Position numbers and translations under genes: made by a program. Below, in pieces: positions 51,650-63,100 of a stretch of 64,000 nucleotides of DNA (the first letter of the stretch is position 1; each line of letters begins with the position of its first letter). Origin of the DNA: Niabella aurantiaca DSM 17617 (lineage in GTDB: Bacteria > Bacteroidota > Bacteroidia > Chitinophagales > Chitinophagaceae). The DNA is taken from contig NZ_KB893625.1 in the NCBI RefSeq assembly GCF_000374125.1, positions 840,945 through 904,944 on the forward strand, read 5' to 3'. The notes under the pieces were generated by a model. That model was given only the letters and a program-made list of their open reading frames with translations. It was not told where the DNA came from and ran no database searches.

Positions 51650-54600
51650 ATGAAATTTGTACTCATCTTTTTTACATTTCTTTTATCTGTACCGCTGTGT
51701 TTTGGTCAGTCTGTAAAAAACATTGCGCTGACAGTGACGGATATGGAGGGGAGTCCCCTGCCTAAAGCGACGGCTGTTACTTCGAAGAGCAATAAGTCCG
51801 TTGTTGCCAACGATAAAGGATATTTTCACATAACAAATGTGATCGCGGGCGAATCGATTACCGTATCGATGATCGGTTATCTGAGCAAGACGATCGTAGT
51901 AGGCTCAGAATCTGTGGTAAAAATACAGCTGGAGGCAGCGAATCAGACCCTGGATGATGTAGTAGTGATCGGCTACGGCCAGGTGAAGCGGAAGGACCTT
52001 ACGGGTTCAGTAGGATCGGCAAACGTGGAAGATATGCAAAAGGCTCCCGTTGTTTCTTTTGAAGATGCGCTGGCGGGCAGGGTTGCGGGCGTTCAGGTGA
52101 CCACCAATGACGGACAGCCGGGGAGCGCGAGCAATATTGTGATCAGGGGCGGGAATTCGATCACACAATCCAATGCTCCGCTGTATGTGATCGATGGTTT
52201 CCCGCTGGAAAACCCAGACAATAATGCCGTTAATCCCGACGATATTGAGTCCATTGAGATCTTAAAAGACGCCTCTTCTACCGCCATCTATGGCGCGCGG
52301 GGCGCCAACGGGGTTGTTATTATTACCACGAAACAGGGAAAAGCAGGAGCACCCGTAGTAACGTATAATAATTGGCTGGGCATACAACAGCCGCAAAAGC
52401 GTATCCCGGTAATGAGCGCTTATGAATTTGTAAAATACCAGTCGGAACTGAGCTCCGCGAGCGCTGCCCAGCTTTATTTCCAGGATGGTAAAACACTGGA
52501 GAGCTACAGAGACGTACAGGCTGCCGACTGGCAGGATCAGGTGCTTCAAAATGCATTCATGCAAAATCATGGTGTTGCTGTGAGGGGCGGAACAACGGCA
52601 ACCAAATACTCTTTAAGCGGCTCTTTTCTGGACCAGAAAGGCATTATGATCAACGGTGGTTTTAAAAGATACCAGGGAAGGTTCCAGATTGATCAGCGGG
52701 TTGGTAAAAATTTTAAGGTAGGCATCAATACCAACTATACATATTCTGTTAAGAACGGGCAAATCGCCAACCTTACCAGCGATGATCTCAACAGCAGCTC
52801 TGCCGGCAATGCATCTTCCTACCTGCTGTATAGCGCATGGGGCTACCGGCCCGTTACCGGCAACGGCAGCCTCGAAGATTTTATGAACGATCCTTTTGAT
52901 GAGGATATGACATCTTCGGTAGACTTAAGAGTTAACCCGGTCATAAACGCCCGGAACGCGTATAGCTATGCATTTATCAAGTCGCTGTACTCGAATGCTT
53001 TTATGGAATATTCGTTCTTAAGGTACTTTAAGCTGAAAGTGAGGGGCGGTATAACAGAAACGGATACCCGTTATGAACGGTTTAATAATTCCAAAACGGC
53101 AGCGGGTAACCCGGCAACAGTATATGGTTCCACATACGGGATCAATGGTTCTGTATCCAACTCGGCTATAAGAAGTCTGCTGAACGAGAACCTGCTGACC
53201 TTTAACAGGGTGTTTAACAAAAGACACCGGGTAGATGCGGTAGGGGGCTTTACCATGCAAAGGAATTCAAGAGAGGCGAACGGCTATGTTTCTATTTTAC
53301 TACCCAATGAATCTTTGGGTATCAAGGGGTTGGGTCAGGGAACGGTATTGTCAAAGAACTATAGCGGCTCTTACTCCACACTTGTATCCTTTTTGGGACG
53401 GGTGAACTACAGCCTCGATGCTAAATACCTCTTTACAGTGTCATTCAGAAGTGACGGATCTTCTAAGTTTTCGCCGGAAAACAGGTGGGGTTATTTCCCC
53501 TCAGGGGCCTTTGCCTGGAGTCTTGGCGATGAAGAATTCATTAAGAACATCCCGGCGATCTCATCTGCCAAACTAAGAGCTTCCTATGGGGTTACAGGCA
53601 ATAACCGGGTATCTGATTTTGCCTACCTGAGCGTACTGGATCAGGAAGTAGCAGCAAACAGTACAAATACGAACAGCGGCTATTATTTTAACGGGGAATA
53701 TATCAAAGGAACCGTTCCTACGGTTGTGGGTAATAATAAACTGAAATGGGAGCGTACCGGTAACCTGGATATAGGATTGGATGTGGGTCTGTTAAAAGAC
53801 CGGATCCATGTTACCGCAGATTATTATTATAAAAAGACCAGGGACCTGTTGTTGGATGCTTCGCTGCCCACTTCATTCGGCTATCTGAGCGGGTATAAGA
53901 ATATAGGTGTTGTGTCAAACAAAGGAATAGAGCTTACATTGAATACAGTTAATGTAGACACGAAGGATTTTACATGGACATCGGCCTTTAACATCGCGTT
54001 TAACAACAACAAGATACTGGAACTAAATGGCGATGAGCCGAGCATTACGACCCGTGTTACCTGGAATGCGAACTTTAATAATTCATTGCCTTATATAGCA
54101 TTGCCGGGTCATAATGTTGCCTTGTTTTATGGATATGTGTTCGACGGGCTTTACCAGTTAAGCGATTTTAATCAGCTGGCCGATGGGAGTTACACCTTAA
54201 AGGAGACCGTACCGAATAACGGAAATGCCGCATCTACAATTCAGCCGGGGCATATCAAATACAAGGATATTAATGGCGATGGTATCGTAGATGCCAATGA
54301 CCAGACGATCATCGGGAATCCCAATCCCATACATATTGGCGGATTCACCAATAATTTCCGGTATAAACAATTTGATCTGAATGTATTTTTCCAGTGGTCG
54401 TATGGCAATGATGTATTGAATGCCAACCGCATCGTGTTTGAAGGCGCAGAGGCCCGGACCAATCTCAATATGTTCCAGACCTTTGAAAACAGGTGGTCGA
54501 TGGACAATCAGTCCAGTTTGCTGCCGGTTTCGAAAGGCTACGGCCCCAATGTGTACTCAGACCGGACAATTGAGGATGGATCTTTCCTGCGTTTAAAAAC

Positions 54601-54820
54601 GGTATCACTGGGCTATAACCTGCCGTCGTCTCTGATGCAAAAGTGGAAAATGCAGTCCATACGCATTTACAGCTCGGCCCAAAATCTTATAACATGGACC
54701 AAATACACAGGGTTGGATCCGGAAGTATCTGTCCGCAATAAGGCATTAACGCCCGGGTTTGACTGGAGCCCCTATCCCAGGGCCAGAACGATCACTCTTG
54801 GTCTTAATGTAACATTCTAA
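51650..54820 (+). CDS. SusC/RagA TonB-dependent outer-membrane transporter, third PUL
   Basis: Outer-membrane importer with its own SusD. ATG 51650 gives MKFVLIFFTFLLSVPLCFGQ, a clean signal peptide; the TTG six bases upstream was rejected. CarboxypepD_reg-like domain (VTDMEGSPLPKATAVTSKSN), TonB box DDVVVIGYGQVKRKDLTGSV, plug (FEDALAGRVAGVQVTTNDGQ, YVIDGFPLENPDN, EILKDASSTAIYGARGANGV), barrel ending RTITLGLNVTF. No STN domain, in line with control by the GntR protein rather than by FecR. About 1056 aa is normal. SusD follows 17 bp later. Confidence 0.96.
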   Translation: MKFVLIFFTFLLSVPLCFGQSVKNIALTVTDMEGSPLPKATAVTSKSNKSVVANDKGYFHITNVIAGESITVSMIGYLSKTIVVGSESVVKIQLEAANQTLDDVVVIGYGQVKRKDLTGSVGSANVEDMQKAPVVSFEDALAGRVAGVQVTTNDGQPGSASNIVIRGGNSITQSNAPLYVIDGFPLENPDNNAVNPDDIESIEILKDASSTAIYGARGANGVVIITTKQGKAGAPVVTYNNWLGIQQPQKRIPVMSAYEFVKYQSELSSASAAQLYFQDGKTLESYRDVQAADWQDQVLQNAFMQNHGVAVRGGTTATKYSLSGSFLDQKGIMINGGFKRYQGRFQIDQRVGKNFKVGINTNYTYSVKNGQIANLTSDDLNSSSAGNASSYLLYSAWGYRPVTGNGSLEDFMNDPFDEDMTSSVDLRVNPVINARNAYSYAFIKSLYSNAFMEYSFLRYFKLKVRGGITETDTRYERFNNSKTAAGNPATVYGSTYGINGSVSNSAIRSLLNENLLTFNRVFNKRHRVDAVGGFTMQRNSREANGYVSILLPNESLGIKGLGQGTVLSKNYSGSYSTLVSFLGRVNYSLDAKYLFTVSFRSDGSSKFSPENRWGYFPSGAFAWSLGDEEFIKNIPAISSAKLRASYGVTGNNRVSDFAYLSVLDQEVAANSTNTNSGYYFNGEYIKGTVPTVVGNNKLKWERTGNLDIGLDVGLLKDRIHVTADYYYKKTRDLLLDASLPTSFGYLSGYKNIGVVSNKGIELTLNTVNVDTKDFTWTSAFNIAFNNNKILELNGDEPSITTRVTWNANFNNSLPYIALPGHNVALFYGYVFDGLYQLSDFNQLADGSYTLKETVPNNGNAASTIQPGHIKYKDINGDGIVDANDQTIIGNPNPIHIGGFTNNFRYKQFDLNVFFQWSYGNDVLNANRIVFEGAEARTNLNMFQTFENRWSMDNQSSLLPVSKGYGPNVYSDRTIEDGSFLRLKTVSLGYNLPSSLMQKWKMQSIRIYSSAQNLITWTKYTGLDPEVSVRNKALTPGFDWSPYPRARTITLGLNVTF

Positions 54821-54837
54821 CGATAAAGCCTAATAAA

Positions 54838-56409
54838 ATGAGAGTAAATAAAATTTTAGCAGCCCTGATGATTAGCGGAACCCTGTTCTCCTGCAATAAA
54901 ATCCTGGATACTACTCCGCAGGATTTTGTAACGCCGAATCAGTATTATACTACGGAAGGCGAATTGCAATCTGCACTGGCTGGGGTGTACGACCGCTTAG
55001 GTGATGTTCGTATGTATGCGCAGGCAATGACCAGTTATATGGTGTTCAGCGACGAGTTTTTTATGAAAGGGCGCACAACGGGCATCCTTGCCAATATTAT
55101 CGATGCGTCCACTTTGGAGATCAACCGGCATTGGGAATCTTTATACACAGGTATCGAGCGTGCAAATATGTTATTGGAAAATATTGACAATGCTGCCGGT
55201 GTCAGCCAGGAAAAAAAGAATGAGGTCAGAGGCCAGGCACTGTTCCTGCGTGCCTATTATTATTTTATACTGGTGGATGAATTTGGTCCGGTACCGCTGA
55301 AGCTCGCTTCAACGAAATCCCCGGAGGAAGAACCGTTGCCGGGAAGTCCTGTCAGGACCATTTATGAGCAGATCACAAAGGATATGAAGGAAGCTGCCAC
55401 GCTGGTAAGATCTGTTACCGATTATGGTTATAATACAAGGATCACCAAAACCGCCATCCAGGGCATGTTGGCAAGGGTATATTTAACCATGGCAGGGTAT
55501 CCGCTCCGCGATGTATCCAAATACAACGATGCGCGGGACTATGCAGACAGTGTGATTTCATCAGGAGCACACCGGTTAAATCCCAGCTTTCAACAAATAT
55601 TTATCAACCATACAGCGGAAGTATTTGATGTAGGCGAATGCCTGTGGGAAGTGGAGTTTAAAGGCACGAATCAATCAGAGATCACGGAAGGAGGGATGAT
55701 CGGTTCCTACAACGGCATTGTATGTTCCAATATCGATACCGGCTGGGCATATGATTATGTGCATGCTACTGCAAAACTGTATGATGCGTATGAACAGGCC
55801 GATGGCAGAAGAGACTGGACCGTAGCCCCGTTCCGCTTTGTAACAAGCGGCTCCACGGTGGTACGCACTCCCTGGCTGGCAACGCAAATATATGAGCGCA
55901 ACCCGGGGAAATGGAGAAGGGAATATGAAACAACACTGCCACGGGTTCAGTTTTATACCGGCACCAACTGGCCGCTACTGCGCTATGCAGATGTGCTGCT
56001 GATGTTTGCCGAAGCGGATAATGCGATAAACGGTAGCCCGTCGGCCGAAGCATATGATGCCCTCAACCAGGTACGCCGGAGAGGATACGATGTTGATATT
56101 CATGCAGCAAATGCTGCCGTAGATGCCCCATCGGGAATGAGCAAGCAGGATTTCCAGGATTTTATTATGAATGAAAGGCTGCGGGAACTGGCGTTTGAGG
56201 GCTTGCGAAAACACGACCTGATACGGTGGGGTATTTATGTGTCTACCATGCAAAGCCAGGCGGGGATATATGCGGCAAACATACCAGCGGCACTGAGGGA
56301 TCCTGCAGTGGCACAGGCGCAGCGTGTTACGGAGAGAAGCGTGCTGTTCCCGATCCCCAATAGCGAGCTGGCTACCAATTCGATGATCGATCAAAATGCC
56401 GGATGGTAA
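54838..56409 (+). CDS. SusD/RagB surface glycan-binding lipoprotein, third PUL
   Basis: Lid of the third SusCD pair. Signal MRVNKILAALMISGTLFSC with Cys19, then CNKILDTTPQDFVTPNQYYT, the SusD opening. Helical segments LFLRAYYYFILVDEFGPVPL and QGMLARVYLTMAGYPLRD; C-terminal FIMNERLRELAFEGLRKHDL and IRWGIYV; ending NSELATNSMIDQNAGW. 523 aa is typical. Confidence 0.95.
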   Translation: MRVNKILAALMISGTLFSCNKILDTTPQDFVTPNQYYTTEGELQSALAGVYDRLGDVRMYAQAMTSYMVFSDEFFMKGRTTGILANIIDASTLEINRHWESLYTGIERANMLLENIDNAAGVSQEKKNEVRGQALFLRAYYYFILVDEFGPVPLKLASTKSPEEEPLPGSPVRTIYEQITKDMKEAATLVRSVTDYGYNTRITKTAIQGMLARVYLTMAGYPLRDVSKYNDARDYADSVISSGAHRLNPSFQQIFINHTAEVFDVGECLWEVEFKGTNQSEITEGGMIGSYNGIVCSNIDTGWAYDYVHATAKLYDAYEQADGRRDWTVAPFRFVTSGSTVVRTPWLATQIYERNPGKWRREYETTLPRVQFYTGTNWPLLRYADVLLMFAEADNAINGSPSAEAYDALNQVRRRGYDVDIHAANAAVDAPSGMSKQDFQDFIMNERLRELAFEGLRKHDLIRWGIYVSTMQSQAGIYAANIPAALRDPAVAQAQRVTERSVLFPIPNSELATNSMIDQNAGW

Positions 56410-56443
56410 TCAATTTATTAAGGTTAAATGAAATGACAATACA

Positions 56444-57346
56444 ATGAATAGATATTTTATCCTCATAGTAGCGGTGCTGCTGCTCTCTTCCTGCCAGAAG
56501 CGTTATGAGCTTGTCACAATGGACACGGTTGCCGTTCAGCTGGAGAAGGACACTTATGCCGTAGGCGATACGGTTCGTTTTTTGATTAGCGGCAATCCGG
56601 ACAATATGGTTTTTTGGTCCGGTGTACCCGGACATGTGTATGAATACCGCAACAGGACTTTTACGGAGGGCAATGTTCTTTCCCTTAATTTTAAAAGTTA
56701 TTCTCAATATGGCCAGGTAGATCAGACCAATCTGAAAGTACTGGTATCAAATGATTTCACCGGGATCTATGATTCTGCGAATATTCGTTCGGCCACGTGG
56801 AATGATATTACCGACCGTGCTGTCCTGTCATCGGGAGCCGATCAGACCCCGTCCGGAGAGATCAGCCTGGATGATTTTGCTTCGGCCAATAAGCCGATTG
56901 CAATCGCCTTCCGCTATGTTACTTCAGTAGTAAAGCCGGCTACCACTCAAAACAGGTGGGTGCTGCGGTCATTTGATCTTAACAGCACCAACGCGGATGG
57001 AGACGTATCGTTACTGGCCAGTATGTCCACTGCGGGATGGACTTCCCGGAGTTTTGCAGGCACGTCATCAAACTGGGCAATCTCATCGTCTCAGTTGATC
57101 ACTACAAGAAATTTTGCCGAACTGGATGATGACTGGGTGATCACCCGGCAATTCAATCCTAATAAAGTGTCGCCGGACCGGGGTGTTGCCATTAAGAACA
57201 TTTCAGAAAATTTATCTGAATATACGGCCGTATATGACCGGCCCGGCGTCTTCAGGGTAACATTTGTTGTTACCAATGCAAATGTCAAAAGCCAGGTATC
57301 GGCAATAAAGGAATTTGATCTGCACATTACACCAACCCAGCAATAA
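56444..57346 (+). CDS. DUF5017 surface lipoprotein, 300 aa
   Basis: Auxiliary lipoprotein at the SusE position of the third PUL. Lipobox VAVLLLSSC (Cys17). Family marks: VAVQLEKDTYAVGDTVRFLI, then SGNPDNMVFWSGVPGHVYEY, a DUF5017 signature, and a C-terminal PKD-like DRPGVFRVTFVVTNANVKSQ. The middle (WVLRSFDLNSTNADGDVSLL, SRSFAGTSSNWAISSSQLIT) looks like a jelly-roll beta domain able to bind sugar. It is longer than its relative in the second PUL (19559). Confidence 0.85.
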   Translation: MNRYFILIVAVLLLSSCQKRYELVTMDTVAVQLEKDTYAVGDTVRFLISGNPDNMVFWSGVPGHVYEYRNRTFTEGNVLSLNFKSYSQYGQVDQTNLKVLVSNDFTGIYDSANIRSATWNDITDRAVLSSGADQTPSGEISLDDFASANKPIAIAFRYVTSVVKPATTQNRWVLRSFDLNSTNADGDVSLLASMSTAGWTSRSFAGTSSNWAISSSQLITTRNFAELDDDWVITRQFNPNKVSPDRGVAIKNISENLSEYTAVYDRPGVFRVTFVVTNANVKSQVSAIKEFDLHITPTQQ

Positions 57347-57363
57347 AAGGATTTATTTTGAAT

Positions 57364-59979
57364 ATGGGTAAAACATTTCAATATTATTTGCTTCTTTTAA
57401 CCACGGCGCTTACGGTGCACAGCACCACCTCGCTGGGCCAGAATAAAGACCTGCTTCAACTGAAAAATAAAAATCTGCAGGTAAGCTGGAGCCGGGGCAG
57501 GGAGGGATATGCGATTCAGGAATTGAAGGTCTTTACGGGGAATGACTGGTACCGGTTTCCCGAGCCGCTTGGCCGATATACCCTTCTTTATTCTCCTGAA
57601 AAGCCCGATACTGCGGCATTGCGCGTTACGGATGAACATGGAAAAGTCATTTCTTTTCCGGAGCCCGAATACAGGTATCTGATAGGGAAGTGGAGGGAGA
57701 GTACGTCTGCCGTTGCATTGAACCAGGCAGGAACGGCGTATTCTTTTTACCCTGGCACCGGCATATCCCGGGGGGATGCGCTTGTGTTTAAAAACACGAA
57801 TGCGATTGCTTTTACAGAATCGGTATGGCAGCCGGATGCGGCAAATGGTAACGATATTGTGGTCCGTTTTTGTGTAAAGGCACGCAGGAATGGTTATTTT
57901 TCGATAGCTACGCCTACCCTGGTAAACGGGGACGCCCGCCGTTTTCAATGGGCGGTGATCCCGGGTATCTTACAGGGGAGCAGCGTGAACCACAATTTTG
58001 TGGATGCATATGCTTATGGCCACGGGGTTCCGGACAGGCCGGTGGTTGCGCGGGAACGGACTGCTTCCGCATTGACTTCCTTATTAACGAATAAAGATGG
58101 CATTACGCTTGCCGTAACTGCCGCTCCCGGTACGGGGCGGGATCCCTGGATCAAAGACCGGTCTACACAAAGTGACTGGCTGCTGGGGTTGTCGCTGATG
58201 AACCGGGAACGGGCGCTGACCCCTACCTTATACCATCCCGTCCTGGGAGAAAAGTATTCCTATCTGAAAGCAGGGGACAGCGTTGTGTTTCATTTCCGCT
58301 ATACCATCCGGAAGGCAGACTGGTACACCGTATATCAGCATGTTGTAAATGACGTTTTTTCATTTGACAGGTTCCTGTCCTTAAAGCAAACGCGTCAATC
58401 CCTTTCTGACAGGGTGCTGCGGCTTTTGCAATATGTGAAGCATGACAGCACTTCCAGGTGGAGGACATTTGAATATAATGGGCTCACCATTGGAGCACAG
58501 GAATACCTGGGGGGTGTTTACGAATCCAGGAAGGATGCCATAAAAAATGCAGACTACGGCGCCATGTGGATGATGGCCGATATGACGGGGGATGCCGTTT
58601 TAAAAGATCAGCGGTTGCCGTATGCCTTGAATTTTAAACGTGCCCAGCAGCAATTAATAGATCCTTTCTTCAGAGGCGCTGCTGCCGGTCAGTATTACCT
58701 GCATGGCAGCAAACGCTTTACCGAAGAGTGGGGGCCTTATACAGAGCCGATCGCCACTACGTATTATTTGCTGATCGATGCGGGAAATATCCTGCTGTTC
58801 GACCCCGGGCACCCGGAATTGAAAAAAGAATTGCGCCTGGCCGCGGATTGGCTGCTGGGCAAAATGCATCCGGAGGGCTATTGGGAAATTGCGTATGACA
58901 ATGCCACTCATAAACCTTTGTTCCGGGATGAACGTGATTACAGGCCTACATTTTACGGTCTGCTGGTTGCATACAGGATATTGAAGGATAAAAAGTTCCT
59001 GACGGGCGCGATCAAAGGAGCTGACTGGTTTGTTAAAAACGCGGTTGATAAGGGCTATTTTCTGGGGGTATGCGGCGATACCCGTTTTGCCCCGGATTTT
59101 GCAACGGGGCAGAGCGCGCAGGCCTTACTGGACCTGTTTGAGGTTACCGGCATGCAGCAATACAAAGAAGCTGCTTTAAAAGTAGCCCGCTTCTATACCA
59201 CATCGGTTTATACGCACCCGGTTCCGTCCGTTAAAGTAAAAAAAGTAAAGGGGAGGGAAGTAAAGGACTGGGAGATCAGCCAGGCAGGATTGAGTTTTGA
59301 GCATGGGGGCATCATTGGGTCTGCCAATACCCACGGGCCGATATTGCTGGCCAGTCACGCCGGCATGTTTGTCCGGCTATACCGGTTAACAAAAGACCGC
59401 TTGTTCCTGAATATGGCACGGGCCGCGGCCTGGGGAAGAGATGCCTTTATTGATCCGCAGACAGGGGTGGCGTCGTATTACTGGAATGGAATGAACAACG
59501 GTGCAGGCCCTTTTCCACATCACGCATGGTGGCAAATAGGATGGATCATGGATTATCTGATCTCCGAAGCAGATATACGTTCAAACGGGCAGATCACTTT
59601 TCCGGCCGGGTTTATTGCACCCAAAGTGGGACCCCATCAAGCATATGGGTTTAAAAGCGGAACTATTTTTGGTACACCGGCAAAGCTGGTTTTAAAAGAA
59701 GGGAGCATCCATATGGACAACCCTTATATAGAAACGCTGACGGCGGTCAGTGATGATCAAAGAAGCTGTTTCTTCATATTGCAGAATAATAACATCCATG
59801 AACAATCAGTAAATATCTCCATCGATTTTTCTAAACTGTTTGCCGATGAGGCCGCCCCGGTATCTTCGATCGAATTATACAATAATGACGGCCGATATAC
59901 TAAAATAAAGAAGGGCGGAAAACTTAAAGTGCATATCGGCCCGTGTGGTCTTAAAGCTATAAAAGTAAACACGAAATAG
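57364..59979 (+). CDS. large secreted alpha-barrel enzyme-like protein, 871 aa
   Basis: Unnamed family; similar proteins are often given the unreliable label 'glycerophosphoryl diester phosphodiesterase'. ATG 57364 (MGKTFQYYLLLLTTALTVHS) chosen over TTG 57358. An N-terminal beta-rich third (NKNLQVSWSRGREGYAIQEL to HFRYTIRKADWYTVYQHVVN) precedes a helical region with paired helices typical of an alpha/alpha toroid (RLAADWLLGKMHPEGYWEIA, FYGLLVAYRILKDKKFLTGA, GQSAQALLDLFEVTGMQQYK, SHAGMFVRLYRLTKDRLFLN). Potential active-site clusters: DERDYRPTFYG, RFAPDFATGQS and FEHGGIIGSANTHGPILLAS. A C-terminal beta domain (SVNISIDFSKLF) ends it. Lyase, hydrolase and epimerase families share this layout; no reaction is assigned. 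Followed by a paralogous gene. Confidence 0.75.
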   Translation: MGKTFQYYLLLLTTALTVHSTTSLGQNKDLLQLKNKNLQVSWSRGREGYAIQELKVFTGNDWYRFPEPLGRYTLLYSPEKPDTAALRVTDEHGKVISFPEPEYRYLIGKWRESTSAVALNQAGTAYSFYPGTGISRGDALVFKNTNAIAFTESVWQPDAANGNDIVVRFCVKARRNGYFSIATPTLVNGDARRFQWAVIPGILQGSSVNHNFVDAYAYGHGVPDRPVVARERTASALTSLLTNKDGITLAVTAAPGTGRDPWIKDRSTQSDWLLGLSLMNRERALTPTLYHPVLGEKYSYLKAGDSVVFHFRYTIRKADWYTVYQHVVNDVFSFDRFLSLKQTRQSLSDRVLRLLQYVKHDSTSRWRTFEYNGLTIGAQEYLGGVYESRKDAIKNADYGAMWMMADMTGDAVLKDQRLPYALNFKRAQQQLIDPFFRGAAAGQYYLHGSKRFTEEWGPYTEPIATTYYLLIDAGNILLFDPGHPELKKELRLAADWLLGKMHPEGYWEIAYDNATHKPLFRDERDYRPTFYGLLVAYRILKDKKFLTGAIKGADWFVKNAVDKGYFLGVCGDTRFAPDFATGQSAQALLDLFEVTGMQQYKEAALKVARFYTTSVYTHPVPSVKVKKVKGREVKDWEISQAGLSFEHGGIIGSANTHGPILLASHAGMFVRLYRLTKDRLFLNMARAAAWGRDAFIDPQTGVASYYWNGMNNGAGPFPHHAWWQIGWIMDYLISEADIRSNGQITFPAGFIAPKVGPHQAYGFKSGTIFGTPAKLVLKEGSIHMDNPYIETLTAVSDDQRSCFFILQNNNIHEQSVNISIDFSKLFADEAAPVSSIELYNNDGRYTKIKKGGKLKVHIGPCGLKAIKVNTK

Positions 59980-60147
59980 TGGCGGTCCGGAATATTGATG
60001 GTGTTGTGCGCAAATAAATTTTTCACAGTATGAATGGCGGCATCCGGCCGCTTAAGAATAGCGTTTTCTTACCGGAAGATTTGTTGAGGACCGGGAGAAA
60101 AAAGCTATAAGCATTCATTCGGGAACAGAGATAAGCGATCAAAAAAA

Positions 60148-63100
60148 ATGTCAGTCATTTACAAAATATGGGCTTTGTTAGCGGTCTTCTGCCTTAGTAA
60201 GCAAACCCTGCTTTCACAAAATGATGTGTACCTGCTGGAAGCGGAAAGCTTTCAGTTCAAAGGTAAATGGATCACCGAGCGGGATAAGAACTGCCTGAAT
60301 GGGTCTTTATTAAAATGCATCGGTGGTGAAAACGACCGGCTGTTGGACGCATTGAGCGTTCTGACCATAAAAGAAACAGGTACCTATACGGTTTGGATGC
60401 GAACCCCCGATTTTGCAGACAGGCCATCTACCCGGCAAATACAGCTATCAGTTGGCAGCCAGCTGATGGATCGTGCGGGGAAACATGGGAAAACAGGTTT
60501 TTACTGGGAAAGGGTAGGCTCCGTAAACCTGCGGCAAAAAGAAATTTTACTGCGGCTGCACAATTTTAATTACGGGCGTTGTGATGCTGTTTTACTGACA
60601 AAAGATGCGGCAGTTGATCCGAACAGTTTGTCGTTGGTCCAATTGGCAAAATGGCGGAAAAAACCGGCAGCGCAGCCTGTGTATGCGGATACACCGGACC
60701 GTTCAAGCGCCTATCTGCCGGTAACCGGTAAAGACACCGTTGTTGCATCCATCGAAAAGCACAATATACGCCTGGCTTTTGTAAAAGCTGCGGCGGCGAA
60801 AAATGCAATTGCCTGCCGAACGGAGGTGAAGGTCAATGGCCAATGGCGTCGCTTTCCCGGAGGGTTGGAGGATCATAAGATCTTCTTATTATATGCAGAC
60901 AGTACATCGCTGTCGTTCAGCAAATACTTTCCTTCCTGGAACAGTAAGAAACGGCAAAGCTATTTTGTATTCGACGGCGCCAGGCAGCCTGTTGTAGCCG
61001 ATGGCGATGATTTGGACCCTTTTAAAGCGGCGGATCTGAGCGAGGCCATACCCGTGGCGGTGCAGCAGGCAGATAAAGAGACCATCGCCGTTCATTACGT
61101 TACCCGTAATCATTCCGCCATTACCGGTTATTGGACCGTTTCGGAAAAAGGGTACCATTTAAACGTACGGCTGGTGTGTAAAACCGCCCGCGCCGGTTAT
61201 TATAGTATGGCGGTTGCTGCATTCAGACCTGTTGCGGAAGCAGACCTGGGCAACGTAATGTTACCGCCGATGTATCAGTATAAAAGAGTACCCCCCAAAC
61301 CGCAAATGCTTACCTCTTCTATGATGCAGCAGCCCCTGGCAATTACGGAAGCGCTTTTGAATGATCAGAAATGGGCCGTATTTATTAGCGGCGGCAACGC
61401 TATATTACCAAAAGACTGGGGAACTGCGGCGAATGCCACCATTGGCTTTTCGATCAAAAATCAGAAAAATGAGATCCAGCCGGTAGCGTTTGCACCGGTA
61501 CTTGGAATGAAGGATTCCTGGTATGCAGCAAACGGATATATCGATAAAAGCTTTACACTTGGCCTGATGGCGGCAGGGTGGGAGCCGGCGCTTACCTATA
61601 TTTCAGACAGTGTATTTAAGGTGACGGACTACCGCCGTCAAACACAGGTGTCGCTTACCAATACGGTCTTTAATATGATCGACCTGATCAATAATGATGC
61701 ATATGGCGGATGGAGTGCAAAGCTTAAAGGTTTTTATGATATCGAAGGCAATCCGGAGACCGCACCTACGGTTGTTAATGCAACGCCGCTGGTGACCATG
61801 TCCCTTGCGGCCTTAACCAACAGCGAACAGCTGTATCTGACACGCGCATTGCCGGTTATCGAATATACACTTTCGAGAAGCGGTTACCGGTGGGCTACGG
61901 ATATTGTTCCGACGGCTTACAATAACACCCTGAAAACGTTGGAATTAAACCCCTTTCGATCGCAGTTCACTACGTCCTATTACGCTGGGCTGGATCGTTT
62001 ACTTGGCGGGCTCAATCCGTGGTTAAAGGAGATTGCGTTGCCAGGTGATCATCTCCGGCAGGCTACGGGCTATTCTACAAAGTTCATTCCCTGGATAGCC
62101 GCTTTATCAGCTTACAAGCTCACCGGTGCAACCAGATGGCTTGATTCGGCAAAGACTGGTGCGGATCAGTTTATCCGTCAGCAAGTCTATGTCAATACGA
62201 AAACGCCGCTGAGCCCAACGCCTTTTTATAACGCGTCTTTTTACGGCCCGTGGTGGAACCTGCTGGACCTCTATGAAATTACAAAGGATAAAAAGTACCT
62301 GGATGCGGCGGCCTATGGAAGCTTCTTTACCATTGCGGGCGTCCGGTCTTACCCTGCAGTAAAAGACAGCCTGATGGTGATTCACCCGGCTGGCAGGTTT
62401 GATGGCAATGACCGTATCTGGTGGAAGGGGAAACAGCAATACCGGCTGGGTTTTCCGAGAGTGCAGGACGACGCCCGGGAAAAGAAGGTTCCCGGCTGGC
62501 TGGTATCGCCCGTGGGGTTGGGATTTGAACAACCCTCAACCTATTATCTTACGGCAAAAGGGAAAAACGTGAGGCCGGTATTTATGAGTAGCTGGGCCCC
62601 CCATTTATTGCGGCTGTTCCAATACACAAAGAATAAGATTCATGAGACTTATGCCCGTAACGCGGTGATCGGCCGGTTCACCAATTATCCCGGATATTAT
62701 GCTACCGGTTTTACCGATATCACCATGCAGCCGGATTTTCCTTATAAAGGACCCGACGTGAGCTCTATTTATTACCACCATATTCCTCCGCACCTGGCGT
62801 TCTCCCTGGATTACCTGATCACAGAAATGATACAACGGGCTAACGGGAATGTTGCATTTCCATACAGCAACCAGGAAGGGTTTGTATGGTTCGCCAATCG
62901 GATTTATGGAGGGGGCAAAGGCATGATCTTTGGCGACAAAGAAGCATCGTTATGGCTTAAAAAAGGGCTAATAGAAATCCAGAATCCGGCAATCAATTAT
63001 GTTACGGCAGTTTCAAAGGACCGGCTATGGATACTGGTTTCCAGCGAAGCGCAAAAGGACGAACGGATAACGATCGGCTGGAATGCCAATGCAGGTACCG